A stretch of DNA of 64,000 nucleotides from Saussurea involucrata. Lineage: Eukaryota > Streptophyta > Magnoliopsida > Asterales > Asteraceae. This document shows, piece by piece, positions 33,876-45,060 of the stretch. The notes beneath the pieces were generated by a model. It saw only the letters and a program-made list of their open reading frames with translations, had not been told where the DNA came from and made no database searches. The first letter of the stretch is position 1; the number at the start of each line of letters is the position of its first letter. The position numbers were made by a program, and so were the translations under genes. The stretch is from assembly GCA_033807775.1 (NCBI GenBank), contig CM066324.1, positions 131,741,501 through 131,805,500 on the forward strand. The letters run 5' to 3'.

Positions 33876-35364
33876 TGTAACAACCCAAACAAATAAAAAG
33901 CATAACATAGCATTGAATATTAATCAGCCCCAAAAGGGGTCCCAAAATTTTCTCAAATACAACTGTCTCAAAACTAGGTTTGCGGAAACAACTTATACAC
34001 AACTGAGAATATAACTGGAAGTCTAAAAGATAACTGCAAATAACTATCGGCTAACAGCATCCATGCCTTAACTCTTCTCCTTCCCCTTTCCCGAGCTCCC
34101 TACTAATGACTTCCCTGAAAAAGTTTAGTTTTGGAAAAGCGAGGGTTAGACCATGAGTTCTAGTGAGCTCCCTCTAATGGCAACAGTTTCATTAACAATC
34201 ATTTAAAACAGTTCATAACAAGTATAAACAACAACTTTAAACAAAGCTTTCATGTAACAATCATACATGCAAATGGCACATTCTAGTCACTCGGAAGTGA
34301 CAACGTGTCAGTCTCACACTGCCTTGCTGGGTCACTTCTCCCATGGCATAAACGGGACACCCCCCGGTATGAGCACTAGCGGGCCACACCCCCCAACTTA
34401 GCCAATTCACAGCTATCAATAATGTATGCATACACTTTAAACTGACTTTCCAAACGTTCATCATATAACATAAATAAACCATTTCATATTACTTCCTTAC
34501 TTCTTAAATCACGTATTTAGTTAGAAAAACTCACCTGTTGCGCTGGGTCGGGTCTTTCTATCACTCTTGACCACCAAAGGAAATACCTGAGTAAATGGAT
34601 GGGAAACATAAGCTAATCGGATACCAACCTACCCGGGCATCACTTCCGGACACTACACTGTATGGATCCTACTTACCGGACAATCACACTTTCCGGACAA
34701 CTACTATTTCCGGACAACTCTTCCGGAAATCTCTACCCGGAAACCCAAAAATTGGATATACTATCCGGGAATGCCCGAAAACCGCTACCCGGATTCCCAA
34801 ATTATCCGGACTTATGCTGTCCGGAAACCTCTACTAACCGGGAACTTACCTGGAAACCTCTGGTCTGGTGCGATTTTGGAAACGAACAGGTCCCAAATTC
34901 TAATTCCTTGGACCCAAGATTCCCAATGATTTTAGGACAACGAGATAGCCAAGGGAAAACACACCAACAGACAAATTTTGATTTCAAAAAGAATGAACCC
35001 CTTAATCTCAAACCCCAAATCATTGGTTTGTTTCTTTCATTCAAGAGCTACCATTCCCAACTATCTATCTACTGCCCAAAAGAAAAACTCTACCAATAAT
35101 CAGAGTAATAACATGGAAACATTAGAGATTACCTGAAATTGGTTAGTGAAGAATCCCTTCCTTCTCAGAAATCACCAATGCAATCTCCTCCTCCTTCTCT
35201 GCTCTAGCCGCACCAAGTGAGAAATAATGAATTCTAGGGTTTTGTGCCCAAAACAAGGTTTTTATACCTTCTCCCAAATTTACACATCAACCCCCAAAGT
35301 CTTAGCCTCTTGACATTCTCTCACTAAATTCCCAAATCTTCCCAAAAGAACCCCGAATATTACA
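33876..35364. mobile_element. Solo LTR (1.5 kb)
   Basis: Runs tgtaacaaccc ... cgaatattaca, flanked by exact 5-bp duplications aaatt (33871-33875 and 35365-35369). It shares its first several hundred bases with the LTR at 14873-16877. It lies inside the left arm of the inverted-repeat element; removing it makes that arm continuous. Confidence 0.87.
34640..34850. repeat. Cluster of ccgga/ttccgga motifs in the solo LTR
   Basis: More than ten ccgga or tccgg words occur in about 200 bp (cttccggacac, taccggacaatc, tttccggacaac, cttccggaaatc and so on). Irregular spacing marks a motif cluster rather than a strict tandem repeat. Confidence 0.8.
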
Positions 35365-35494
35365 AAATTACATCAAAAAACGAGAATTCCGTGCTCTTCG
35401 ATATGACATCCATCTCGATATAGTTTTTTTTGTTTTAGTTACATTAAGTGTTATATATGTTCTATATTCATTATGAATATTAATGTAAGTTCAA

Positions 35495-36190
35495 ATGTGT
35501 ATCACACCTCGACATCGTGAGTCTATAACTCAACATCATATTTTTCAACACTTTCTTCAACGTCGTAAGACATTATTCATCACCGTAACCCAACACCCAT
35601 TGAGTTTCGGTTGTGAACCGGGGAACAAAAGAGGTTGTGTCACGTGTCTACACTTTCACGGGTCATTCATGTATTATTCATCATGAATGTATCATTCAGG
35701 ATGAATAGTACAACATTCAAGGTGAATAATACACGATTCATGAATTCGTGTTTTATTCATCCCGAATGTTGTATTATTCATCATGAATAGTGAATGAACG
35801 TTCACCTTTGTTATTCATACTGAATGTGGACACCCGGGGATGTGCATACATATTCATAATGAATAAAACCAAATTTCGGCTATGAATCGGGAAACAAAAA
35901 GAGCGCGTGATGTGCCCACACCTTCACTGTCATTCATTTATTGTTCATCATGAATAATGTATCATTTAGGATGAATAATACAACATTCATGGTGAATAAT
36001 ACACGATTCATGATGAATAATACATGAATCATGAATTCGTGTATTAATCATCTTGAATGTTGTATTATGCACTATGGATACTTTATTATTCATACTGAAT
36101 ATTGTATTATTCATCATGAATAGTGAATGAGCGTTCACCTTTGTTATTCATACTGAATGTGGATACCAAGGGACGTGCATACATATTCAT
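35495..36190. repeat. Two imperfect copies of a palindrome-rich block
   Basis: About 35570-35860 and 35865-36215 share accgggg/atcgggaa, cattcatgtattattcat and gttcacctttgttattcata in the same order. Within each, attcatgatgaataa-type words form many small hairpins. A third relative is at 25240-25480. Confidence 0.75.
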
Positions 36191-36708
36191 AATGAATATA
36201 ACATATATATGACATTTCACGTAAACGGTTAAAAAAACTATATCAAAATGGATGTCATATCGAAGAGCATGAAATTCTCGTTTTTTTTATGTAATTTGTT
36301 TAATTAAAATATTAGTAATTTTTAAAATAATTTATTTTAAAATTTAAGGGGGTAAAAGTTTTTAATTAAAAAAGAAAATAAATAGTCAAATAAGGTAGGC
36401 GCATATTCAAATTTTCAATTTTGTCCTTAATCACTTTATAATTAATCTTATTTTGTTTTAACCATTGATTAGTTTTCCAAATCTTGATCAATGATTGTGA
36501 CTTGTCCTCATGTGCACAATTGAAAATGAGTTTTCATTTGAACTCACCCCTATATATACAGGGTTAGGTTCAAACGAGAAGTTAAAACCTTATGCGAGAA
36601 TGCGAGAAATGTAATATCATATATGATACACAAACTTAATCATATATGATTAAACATATGTTACATTGACAATACATAGACGTTTAATCATATATGATTA
36701 AACACACC

Positions 36709-37508
36709 TGTTTGGGCAAAATATCACCAGTCTCGACCACGACCAAGACACTAAGAACATTTATTGCACTTTTCTCATGTCAAAGTCAAAACGTAAGCAA
36801 TTTTATCCTCTGACCAAAGTCGAAGTCGAACGTACCTCTCGACCTCGACCGTCGTATAGAAGCACACGACTTCGACCAACTAACGTATGGTTCTTCAGCT
36901 ATGTTTTCTTCATTTAATACAGGTCAAACGACATTTATGGCCAACGGATGAAACCGACGAAGCAATTACGAGCATTAAACTACGGAGAACGTTGCGACTG
37001 TTACTCGAAGAATTCATGAAGTCATTAAATGCATTCGAAGACTATAAATACAAAGGAAAAAACATCCTGAAGGGACACAGAACTCCGAACTACACATTGC
37101 ATACTCGAGAACATAAGAGACAAAGAACTTTCTCTCAAGGAATCGCTCTCGACGCACGACGGTCGCACACGACATACAGTTTTTACACACGACGCACACT
37201 GTTTTTACATTCAAAACACTTGTTACTTTACATTTAAAGTATTTCCTTTCATTTATATTGTAATCTCTGTACGATCGAACCCTGAGACACAAGGATATCG
37301 CCCCTGATTGGCGACCATAGTGCAGCGACGACTTCCACAGTCGTCCGCGGGTTTTTTCCTCGTTGAGGTTTTTCCCGCGTCACCAAATCTCTGTCTCGTT
37401 TACGTTTCTCACGTTTATCGTACGCTTTGTCGAAAGATTCCTTTCTTTAGTTGTTAAATTCTACAATCAACCTTAAGTTATCCTTTTGGACGATTTTTGG
37501 CATTAACA
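36709..37508 (+). repeat. 5' LTR of the Tat element
   Basis: Starts tgtttgggc, ends ggcattaaca. A TATA-like actataaata is at 37041-37050; the 3' LTR has actgtaaata at the matching place, so the box survives only in the 5' copy. Confidence 0.92.
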
Positions 37509-37530
37509 GTTTGACGCCATCCGTGGGACC
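37509..37530 (+). promoter_or_regulatory. Primer binding site of the Tat element
   Basis: Directly after the LTR: tttgacgccatccgtggg. The second Tat copy at 53801 reads tttggcgcccaccgtggg, so two positions differ; this copy may be mutated. I do not assign the tRNA. Confidence 0.7.
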
Positions 37531-37609
37531 CCATCTAGAAAAAATCTTCGACAAACGTACGTTTTACTAACAGTTTCTTGGAGTTTCCTCCTTTTTCTGT
37601 TTCAGGAAA

Positions 37610-40600
37610 ATGGCAGGTAATGGGAACACAGAGCAAGTCGTTACCCAAGTACACGAAGAACTTGAGAATGCACAAGTATCCCCAACGATAGTGGACGACT
37701 ACTGCTTAGAGGAAGTCATCCTGGATCAAAATAAACCTGATCAAAAAGTCTCTGTAGGATCATCCCTCGATCCCTGCATTAAAAATAAGCTAATATCCTT
37801 TTTGCAGGAGTATGCCGTTTGTTTTGCCTGGTCGCATGAAGATATGGTCGGTATCGACCCTATCGTCATTTCCCACAAGCTCAACGTCGACCCATCATTT
37901 AAGCCTATCAAGCAGAAGCGACGAAAATTCGCTCCCGAGAGGAATAAGGTAATAAATGACGAGGTCGACAACTTCCTCAAGACCGGGAAAATTCGAGAAG
38001 TAAAGTACCCCGATTGGCTCGCTAACGTCGTGGTCGTAGCAAAGAAAAACGGCAAATGGAGGGTCTGTATCGATTTTACAGATCTCAACAAAGCCTGCCC
38101 TAAAGATCCTTTCCCATTGCCACATATCGATGCCATGGTTGATGCAACAGCTGGGCATGAATTGTTAACGTTCATGGATGCATACTCTGGATACAATCAA
38201 ATCCTGATGCACGTCGAGGACCAGGAGAAGACTGCATTCATGACAGATCGAGGTATTTACTGTTATAAAGTTATGCCTTTTGGCCTTAAAAACGCAGGTT
38301 CTACCTACCAGCGTCTAGTGAATAGAATGTTCAAAGAACATCTCGGCGACACAATGGAAGTCTATATCGACGAATGCTCATCAAATCAAAGCAAGCAGTC
38401 GACCACGTCGACCATTTGAGGCAGACATTTGATACCCACCGAAAATATGGCATGAAGCTCAATCCGATGAAATTCTCTTTCGGTGTCAGCGCTGGCAAGT
38501 TCTTGGGTTACATGGTCACTCGTCGCGGAATTGAAGCCAATACCGACTAGATCAAGGCCATCATCGAGATCAAATCTCGAAGGAATTTCAAAGAAGTCCA
38601 AAAGCTCACTGGTCGAGTGGCAGCCCTGAACAGGTTCATCTCTTGATCCTCAGATAAATGTTACTTATTTTACAATGTCCTCAGGAAAAACAAAGGCTTC
38701 GATTGGACTGACGATCATGAGCAAGCATTGCAAAAATTAAAAGAGTACATGACGTCACCTCCTTTGTTGTCGAAACCCGATGACCACGAGGTCTTGCAGG
38801 TATATTTGGCCGTAAGTCCAAATGCAGTAAGTGCCGTCCTAACGCGGGAGGAGGAAAAATAACAATTGCCGATCTACTATGTAAGTAAGTCCCTTCTGGA
38901 CGCCGAAACCAGGTATTCCTCAATGGAAAAGCTACTCTTGTCGCTTGTTACAGCTGCAAAGAAATTACGACATTACTTCGAATCATACCCGATTACTGTC
39001 GTTACTAACTACCCCCTTAAGTCTGTTTTGAGAAAACCCGAGTTGACAGGTCGGTTGGCAAAATGGAGCGTATACCTCAGTAGTTATGACATCGATTTCA
39101 AACCCAGGACAACGATCAAGTCGCAAGCTCTCGCTGATTTTATCGCCGACTTTAGTCCTGAATTGGGGAAAGAAGCAGAGCTCGAAGTGTCTGTTGTGGC
39201 GACTCACGACGACATGCCCTGGATCTTACACGTCGACGGGTCATCCAACGCTAGAGGTTCGGGCCTGGGCGTCGTCTTAAAGTCTCCACAGGGGGGTAAG
39301 ATGGTGTACTCCATACGATGCGACTTTAAAGCCACCAACAACGAAGCCAAATATGAAGCCCTGATCGTAGGAATGAATATGGCCTATGACTCGGGGGCAA
39401 CCTCGCTGCACGTAAAAAGTGATTCTCTTCTGGTCGTGAATCAGATAAATGGAGAATTCACAGCCAAAGACTCAAAAATGACAGCGTACCTAAAGATAGC
39501 AAAAGAAAAGTCAGAAAAATTCAAATCTTTTCTATTGAGCAAATTCCAAGAGATCAGAATTCTCAGACCGACGCCCTAGCAAACCTTGGGTCTGCTCTAG
39601 TCGAACCAATATTCGACAGCATTCCCATGATCCATCTAGCGACGTCGTCCATCGAAAATATCGACGTCGTTCAGATCGAAGGCCAAGAAGACGATTGGTC
39701 ATGTGACGTCCGAAGTTTTCTTATGCACGACCAACTACCAGAGGACAAAATGGAAGCTCAGAAGATCAGATTCAAGGCATCCAGGTATGTCATGATCGGA
39801 GATAATCTCTATCGACGATCATCGACAGGCTTGAACCTAAGATGCGTCGTCAATAAAAATCAAGTTCAAAGGATCCTTCAAGAAATGCACGAGGGTGAAT
39901 GTGGCAATCATTCAGGAGGTCGTAGTCTGGCTAATCGTATCTCTCGACAAGGTTACTTCTGGCCAACACTACGACAAGACGCCATCAGGTACGTCCAAAA
40001 TTGTGACCCCTGCCAAAGACATTCAGGTACGTCTCATAAGCCATCTGAACCCTTACATTCGACACTGATTCCATGGACCTTCATGAGATGGGGCATGGAT
40101 ACTGTCGGCAAGTTGCCACCTGCCCCTGGGCAAAAAGTGTTCCTCCTTGTGCTTACGGATTACTTCTCCAAATGGATAGAAGCAGTTGCTTTTTCCCAAG
40201 TTCGGTATAAAGAAGTCGTGTCTTTTATCCAGACTAACATTATATGCAGGTTCGGGATCCCATCCGAAATTGTCTGCGACAATGGATCTCAATTCATAAG
40301 CGACAGGACTCGACAATTCTGTGAAGACCGCAGCATAAAGCTACCCAGGTATCCCCAAGCAAATGGACTTGCTGAATCAAGCAATAAAACCATCATTGCT
40401 TCAATTAAGAAGAGGTTACAAGCCGCAAAGGGAAGATGGGTCGTGGAAATTCCTTCGGTCCTGTGGGCAAATCGCACGATGCCTCGCACGTCCACTGGAC
40501 AAACCCCTTTCTCTTTAGTCTATGGCTGCGAAGCAGTTTTGCCCGTCAAGGTCCAACTCCCAACCTCGAGGCATACCTCTGTCGACCATAACTTGGTTGA

Positions 40601-40916
40601 TTTAAGCTATGACCTTGATGCCCTCGAAGAGCTTAGGGAATCAACATTGATCAAAATGGCATCACAAAAACAAGTGGTCGAGCGACATTTCAACAAGCAC
40701 GTTAAAATTAAAATCTTTCAAATAGGCGACTACGTCCTCCGACGAGTGTTCCAAAACACTCAAGAGCTCAACGCCGGTAAGCTTTCCACCAAATGGGAAG
40801 GCCCTTATCGTATATCAGAAGTTGTGGGTAAAGGTGCCTATCGAATCCAGACCCTCGACAATCAAGACATCCCTCGCAGCTGGAATGCAGTACATTTGAA
40901 AAGGTACTTCTTCTAA
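37610..40916 (+). pseudogene. Tat pol (gag start, RT, two RNase H, integrase), broken
   Basis: Begins MAGNGNTEQVVTQVHEELEN, the start of gag, fused to the region just before RT; nearly all of gag and protease is deleted. RT follows (WRVCIDFTDLNKACPKDPFP, MDAYSGYNQI, MPFGLKNAGSTYQRL). One base is missing inside the catalytic motif after YID (about 38373), shifting the frame. In-frame stops come near 38548, 38644 and 38858. RNase H resumes at 38866 (YYVSKSLLDAETRYSSMEKL), then the extra Tat-type RNase H (ILHVDGSSNARGSGLGVVL, TNNEAKYEAL). A further frameshift lies near 39550. Integrase (39627-40916) is one open frame with its HHCC zinc site (HEGECGNH ... CDPC), Asp in GMDTVG, Asp in CDNGSQF and Glu in AESSNK. 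No chromodomain. Pol cannot be made as one protein. Confidence 0.93.
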
Positions 40917-41604
40917 GTCTTTTTCCTTTCCTCACATAATTTGTCTCCACAACGACTACTGACTTAAGCATCGGAGGGTCGTTGGCTAGCCAACGACCTA
41001 ACCTCTGACGTTGTTTTATCACAGATCGCACGAACTAAAGACCATTAAGTCTACAACATGACTTTAATCTCGCAGGGTCGTATGATATAAGCAATCAAGT
41101 TTATGACTTGACTATTCTACCACAAGGGGATACGACTCAAATTTCGCCACACGCTCTGGTCATATGGTCGTCTGGATTAGCAATCCATGATCCATGGTCG
41201 AAAAAATCTCATGTTCTGAATGAATCGATCGCATATATTTACATACATCTTATGTTCTGGTTGTTTTGCAATGAATGCCTAAGTCGCATGATCCCGTGTT
41301 TACTCTTCAAATTCGTAACTAATATCGTATCCAATTGACAACAATCAAGATAGTACGGCTCGACAAAAGATTAGATTTCATTCACGACATGTACAATTAT
41401 ATCTAGATAACTCGACCTCCAACGGTCGAGCGAAATAGACAACAAAAAGAAATATTTTTAACAAATCAAAGTCCCTATTGGTTTCGACGTCTAAAATTGA
41501 TTCCTACACGACAAATATCAGATGGTGATAGTTTTTCAGAACTTCACAGAACATCGTGAATACGAGTTCGCAGTATTTTGAGAATGTGGCTCTTAAGACT
41601 AATG
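40917..41604 (+). other. Spacer between integrase and the antisense gene
   Basis: No recognised coding. Part of it (about 40955-41110) is conserved at 60025-60160 in the second Tat copy, including tgacttaagcatcggagggt. Confidence 0.7.
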
Positions 41605-43653
41605 TTAAGGTTGGGGAGGAGCATCGGTCGTGTCTTTACCCGAGGCCTCGACCACTAAGCCTTCGTCCACCTCTTTCTCTTCGACCTCCTTCTCATCGTC
41701 AGAGTCGAGATCTCTTGCGGACCCGACCTCTTGCAAGAAGTAGTCAAGCTCAACCGACGCCTGGGCCAGAGGGTCCTTCCCCGACAAGTGTTGCCTCATT
41801 ATGGCAGCACGAGCGATCAGTCGACCCAGAGCAAAGGCAGACGCAGCCTCTACTTTGAGCTCTTTTACCTCTGTCTCCAGACCAATAACCTTAGCCTTGG
41901 AACCCTCAATTTCCCTATCCTTCGCATCCAAGGACTCCCTCATCTTGCTCAGCTCCTCCCTTTGGTTGTCGATCATCGACAAGGACTGCTTCAGACGACG
42001 GTTCGCATCGTCCTTCGCGTGACCGACGACCTCCAACTCCTTTTTTGCTTCATCGAGCTGTTTCGACAAAACCTCTTCACACTTCACGGCAGCGTCCGCC
42101 CTCTCCAACGCGGCGTTCCCCCTCTTGTAAGCATCAGACACCACACCCTTGACCTTCTCTGTTTCCACACGCAGAGCAAGGGAAGATTGAAACGGCTGCA
42201 AAGCACGAAAGAAACTGATAAACACTCGACAAAAGCTAAGAAAACATCGAAATACAAGTTTTGAAAGAAAAACTTACGAGGAACGCCAGCCCGACAACAT
42301 GAGATCCGGTCTCCGTGATTGGGAATCCCTCAAAACGCTCCCTAAAAGAAGGGAGCAAATACCTCCGCAGATGAGGAAATAAATCCGTCCCGGACAGGAC
42401 ATCATCGACCATAAAGTCCGAAGGCAACGTAAAGTTGACCTCTGTTACTTTTTCCCCTTCGTCGCATGCTCCTTGCCCTTGTCGGCCGACGAAGGGATCG
42501 ACGTAGTAGCGGGAAACTTCGTCGTTTTCGCAGGTGGCGCAGAACTAACGGGTGTCGCAGCAATCGCAGGCATCCCCGTCTTTATGGGCGATGCGACCTT
42601 CGCCTTCTCAGGCGTAACGACTCTCGATGAGACGTCAGCCTTCGAGGACGATTTCCTTGGAATCGTCGCCCTCGCCTCTGGTAAAACCCCCGACTCAGTA
42701 GTCGGGATCTTCTGTCTCCTCTCACTGCCTTTGCAGGCCAACTCAACTCTTCCCATGAGGACACATAAGGAGAAGCGTCACAACGAGAATGAAAGAGAAA
42801 AAGACAAGAATCAAACAGAAGGAATTAAAAAGATGCACTTACCGGTCATCTCTTTTTCTTCTCCTCTCAACTCTTCTTTCTCTCCTTCTTCCTCTGTCTC
42901 CTCTTCCTCCACTTGCTCTCCCAGATTCTCTCCTAGGAATACCAGATCTTCGTCGTCGTCCACCAGTGGTCGCTTAACAAACGAACGCTCGACGGTACTA
43001 AACTCTAAAAATTCGTCAACCCTTGCTTGAGAGTTAGCATAAGGCTTCACGTCTTCAAACTTTATAGCTGGTGACACATAAAAACAAATTAGAAACCAGT
43101 CGAAAATTACAAACAACGTGTGACAAAGAAAATAGAGAATCTCACCCGACGTATTCCAACCCGCCCTAATCCAGCTAGTCTCAGTGTCGAGAGTTGATTT
43201 TCGCACGAACGCATATCTAGTTTTCCACTTGCGATCGTTCACAGCAGTCTCTAAGACTAATGTACGATCACCCTTATATCTAGAAAACAGACTATAACGG
43301 TGACACTTATCCTTCTTAACTTGGTAAGCCAAGAGAAGATCACGCACGTTCATAGTAGAATCCCAATTTTTAGTAAGTCGCTCGATAACCAGAATCACAC
43401 GCCAGAACTGGGGCATCAGTTGCCCTGGCGACAGGTCGAACTCGCACATAAACGCCTTAGCTAAAGGCGAATATGGCCATTCAAATCCTATTTTAAAAGG
43501 ATATTCGTAGATGACTACGACCTTATCGGAACATACATCAGGTCGAGTCTGGCCTGCTCTAATCAGTGTAATCCCCGCAGGAATTCTAGCTAATACTCTA
43601 AGGTCGTCAAGATCCTTTTGATCTTGAAGAGAACTCACAGGTTCCGTCGACAT
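41605..43653 (-). pseudogene. Antisense gene of the Tat element, four exons, exon 3 frameshifted
   Basis: Lies on the opposite strand to pol. Exon 1 is 43653-43146, exon 2 43067-42843, exon 3 about 42746-42278, exon 4 42195-41605. Introns start GTGAGA, GTAAGT and GTAAGT; the clear 3' sites are TCACCAG before exon 2 and TTTGCAG before exon 4. Exon 1 encodes MSTEPVSSLQDQKDL and a segment (YPFKIGFEWPYSPLAKAF, DLSPGQLMPQFWRVILVIE) matching the plant 'putative gypsy type transposon' family (Transposase_28). Exon 2 has an acidic tail, exon 3 is Ser/Thr/Pro/Lys-rich, exon 4 is a coiled coil followed by an acidic end. Exon 3 changes frame between about 42448 and 42746, so this copy looks inactive. 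Compare 60560-62664, which is open throughout. Confidence 0.8.
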
Positions 43654-43860
43654 TTTCTAAAAAGAAAAAACTCTCAAGGTTTAAGACAAAGACCAATAAA
43701 ATTGTACCTTATATGGGCGCTCTAAACCTCGAAATCTATAACTTGGTCGAAGATTCTTGCAGGTTTTGGAAAGATTCGGCAAAGAAACAGCAAGCAAATC
43801 AAGGAAAACTCTCTTAAAAACTCTCCGAAATCGTAAAAGGAAAAGATCCGTCGAAGGCAT

Positions 43861-43870
43861 CTATTTATGC
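43861..43870 (-). promoter_or_regulatory. TATA-like box upstream of the antisense gene
   Basis: The minus strand reads GCATAAATAG about 210 bp before the ATG at 43653. The same word, GCATAAATAAA, stands about 260 bp upstream of the antisense ATG in the second Tat copy (62921-62931), although surrounding bases differ. Confidence 0.5.
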
Positions 43871-44154
43871 AAAAGGTCATGTCAGGTCGAAACCCCCGAT
43901 GGTCGACACGTGCCCCTGTCTCTTCGAATGCTCGACAGATTGTCGACACCTGGCAAATACAGCTGTTACGCACGATCGCACGTCAGCATGACGTCACGAC
44001 CTTATCCCCTTTTCGACCTTCCATTGAGTTAGAATCAGAACGATCCAGTTCCAAGGCAACTAAAAAGGTTTTTTACACGTGTCACGACCCTAGACGTCCG
44101 ACTAGCATAATTTAAAAAACTTTCGAAATTTGAATTTGCCACTTCACTTTTTCA

Positions 44155-44170
44155 AATTTTGGGGGCAAAC
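44155..44170 (+). promoter_or_regulatory. Polypurine tract of the Tat element
   Basis: The sequence attttgggggcaaac directly precedes the 3' LTR. The identical word precedes the 3' LTR of the second copy (63201-63215). Confidence 0.8.
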
Positions 44171-44972
44171 TGTTTGGGGAAAAAATCACCAGTCTCGACC
44201 ACGACTAAGACACTAAGAACATTTATTGCACTTTTCTCATGTCAAAGTCAAAACGTAAGCAATTTTATCCTCTGACCAAAGCCGAAGTCGAACGTACCTC
44301 CCGACCTCGACCGTCGTATAGAAGCACACGACTTCGACCAACTAACGTATGGTTCTTCAGTTATGTTTTCTTCATTTAATACAGGTCAAACGACATTTAT
44401 GGCCAACGGATGAAACCGACGAAGCAATTACGAGCATTAAACTGCGGAGACCGTTGCGACTGTTACTCGAAGAATTCATGAAGTCATTAAATGCATTCGA
44501 AGACTGTAAATACAAAGGCAAAAACATCCTGAAGGGACACAGAACTCCGAACTACACATTGCATACTCGAGAACATAAGAGACAAAGAACTTTCTCTCAA
44601 GGAATCGCTCTCGACGCACGACGTTCGCACACGACGCACACTGTTTTTACACACGCCGCACACTGTTTTTACATTCAAAACACTTGTTACTTTACATTTA
44701 AAGTATTTCCTTTCATTTATATTGTAATCTCTGTACGATCGACCCCTAAGACACAAGGATATCGCCCCTGATTGGCGACCATAGTGCAGCGACGACTTCC
44801 ACAGTCGTCCGCGGGTTTTTTCCTCGTTGAGGTTTTTCCCGCGTCACCAAATCTCTGTCTCGTTTACGTTTTTCACGTTTATCGTACGCTTTGTCGAAAG
44901 ATTCATTTCTTTAGTTGTTAAATTCCACAATCAACCTTAAGTTATCCTTTTGGACGATTTTTGGTATTAACA
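44171..44972 (+). repeat. 3' LTR of the Tat element
   Basis: Near-identical to 36709-37508, starting tgtttgggg and ending ggtattaaca; followed by the target duplication acacc. Confidence 0.92.
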
Positions 44973-45060
44973 ACACCCATAAACCGTATAATCATATATG
45001 ATATCACACTTCTCACGTTCTCATATAATGTTTAATTTCTCGCATAATCCTTCTTCTATA

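Larger units (their letters stand above)
33591..36550. mobile_element. Inverted-repeat element (MITE-like) split by a solo LTR
   Basis: The left arm (about 33605-33875 continuing at 35370-35425) is the inverse of the right arm (about 36235-36550). For example tttcaattgtgcacacgagg faces cctcatgtgcacaattgaaa, and gagaattccgtgctcttcga faces tcgaagagcatgaaattctc. The right end reads tgaactcacccc. The interior (35495-36190) has two imperfect direct copies of a block rich in attcatgatgaat palindromes. No coding frame. Flanking tatatata on both sides may be the target site, obscured by a microsatellite on the left. Confidence 0.72.
36709..44972 (+). mobile_element. Ty3/gypsy Tat-lineage retrotransposon with antisense gene
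   Basis: The element is 8,264 bp with LTRs of about 800 bp (36709-37508 and 44171-44972), flanked by exact 5-bp duplications acacc (36704-36708 and 44973-44977). The LTRs differ by only a few changes over the parts I compared, so insertion is fairly recent. Order: primer site, first codons of gag, then most of gag and protease deleted, RT, RNase H, a second RNase H of the Tat type, integrase, a minus-strand gene, polypurine tract, 3' LTR. The second RNase H and the antisense gene place it in Tat (Retand/Ogre group). It sits in the MITE-like element 36561-45060. Confidence 0.93.
36561..45060. mobile_element. MITE-like inverted-repeat element split by the Tat retrotransposon
   Basis: The left part (36561-36708: gggttaggttcaaacgag ... 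tatatgattaaacacacc) and right part (44973-45060: acacccataaacc ... cataatccttcttc) form inverted arms once the retrotransposon is removed. The words ttatgcgagaa and atatcatatatgat are shared in opposite orientation. No coding frame. Confidence 0.6.

Noticed and set aside
34595..35099. Overlapping ORFs of 80-145 codons
   Set aside because: Translation of the ccgga motif cluster in a solo LTR; no domain.
36887..37237. 116-codon frame in the Tat 5' LTR, with a longer relative at 44349-44771
   Set aside because: It lies in LTR sequence that also contains the TATA-like box and primer context; it has no domain and is not kept in the second Tat element's LTRs.
41556..42264. Plus-strand ORFs (41556-41858, 41731-42264) as Tat genes
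   Set aside because: They are opposite-strand shadows of exon 4 of the antisense gene, whose minus-strand translation gives a coherent coiled coil conserved in the second copy.
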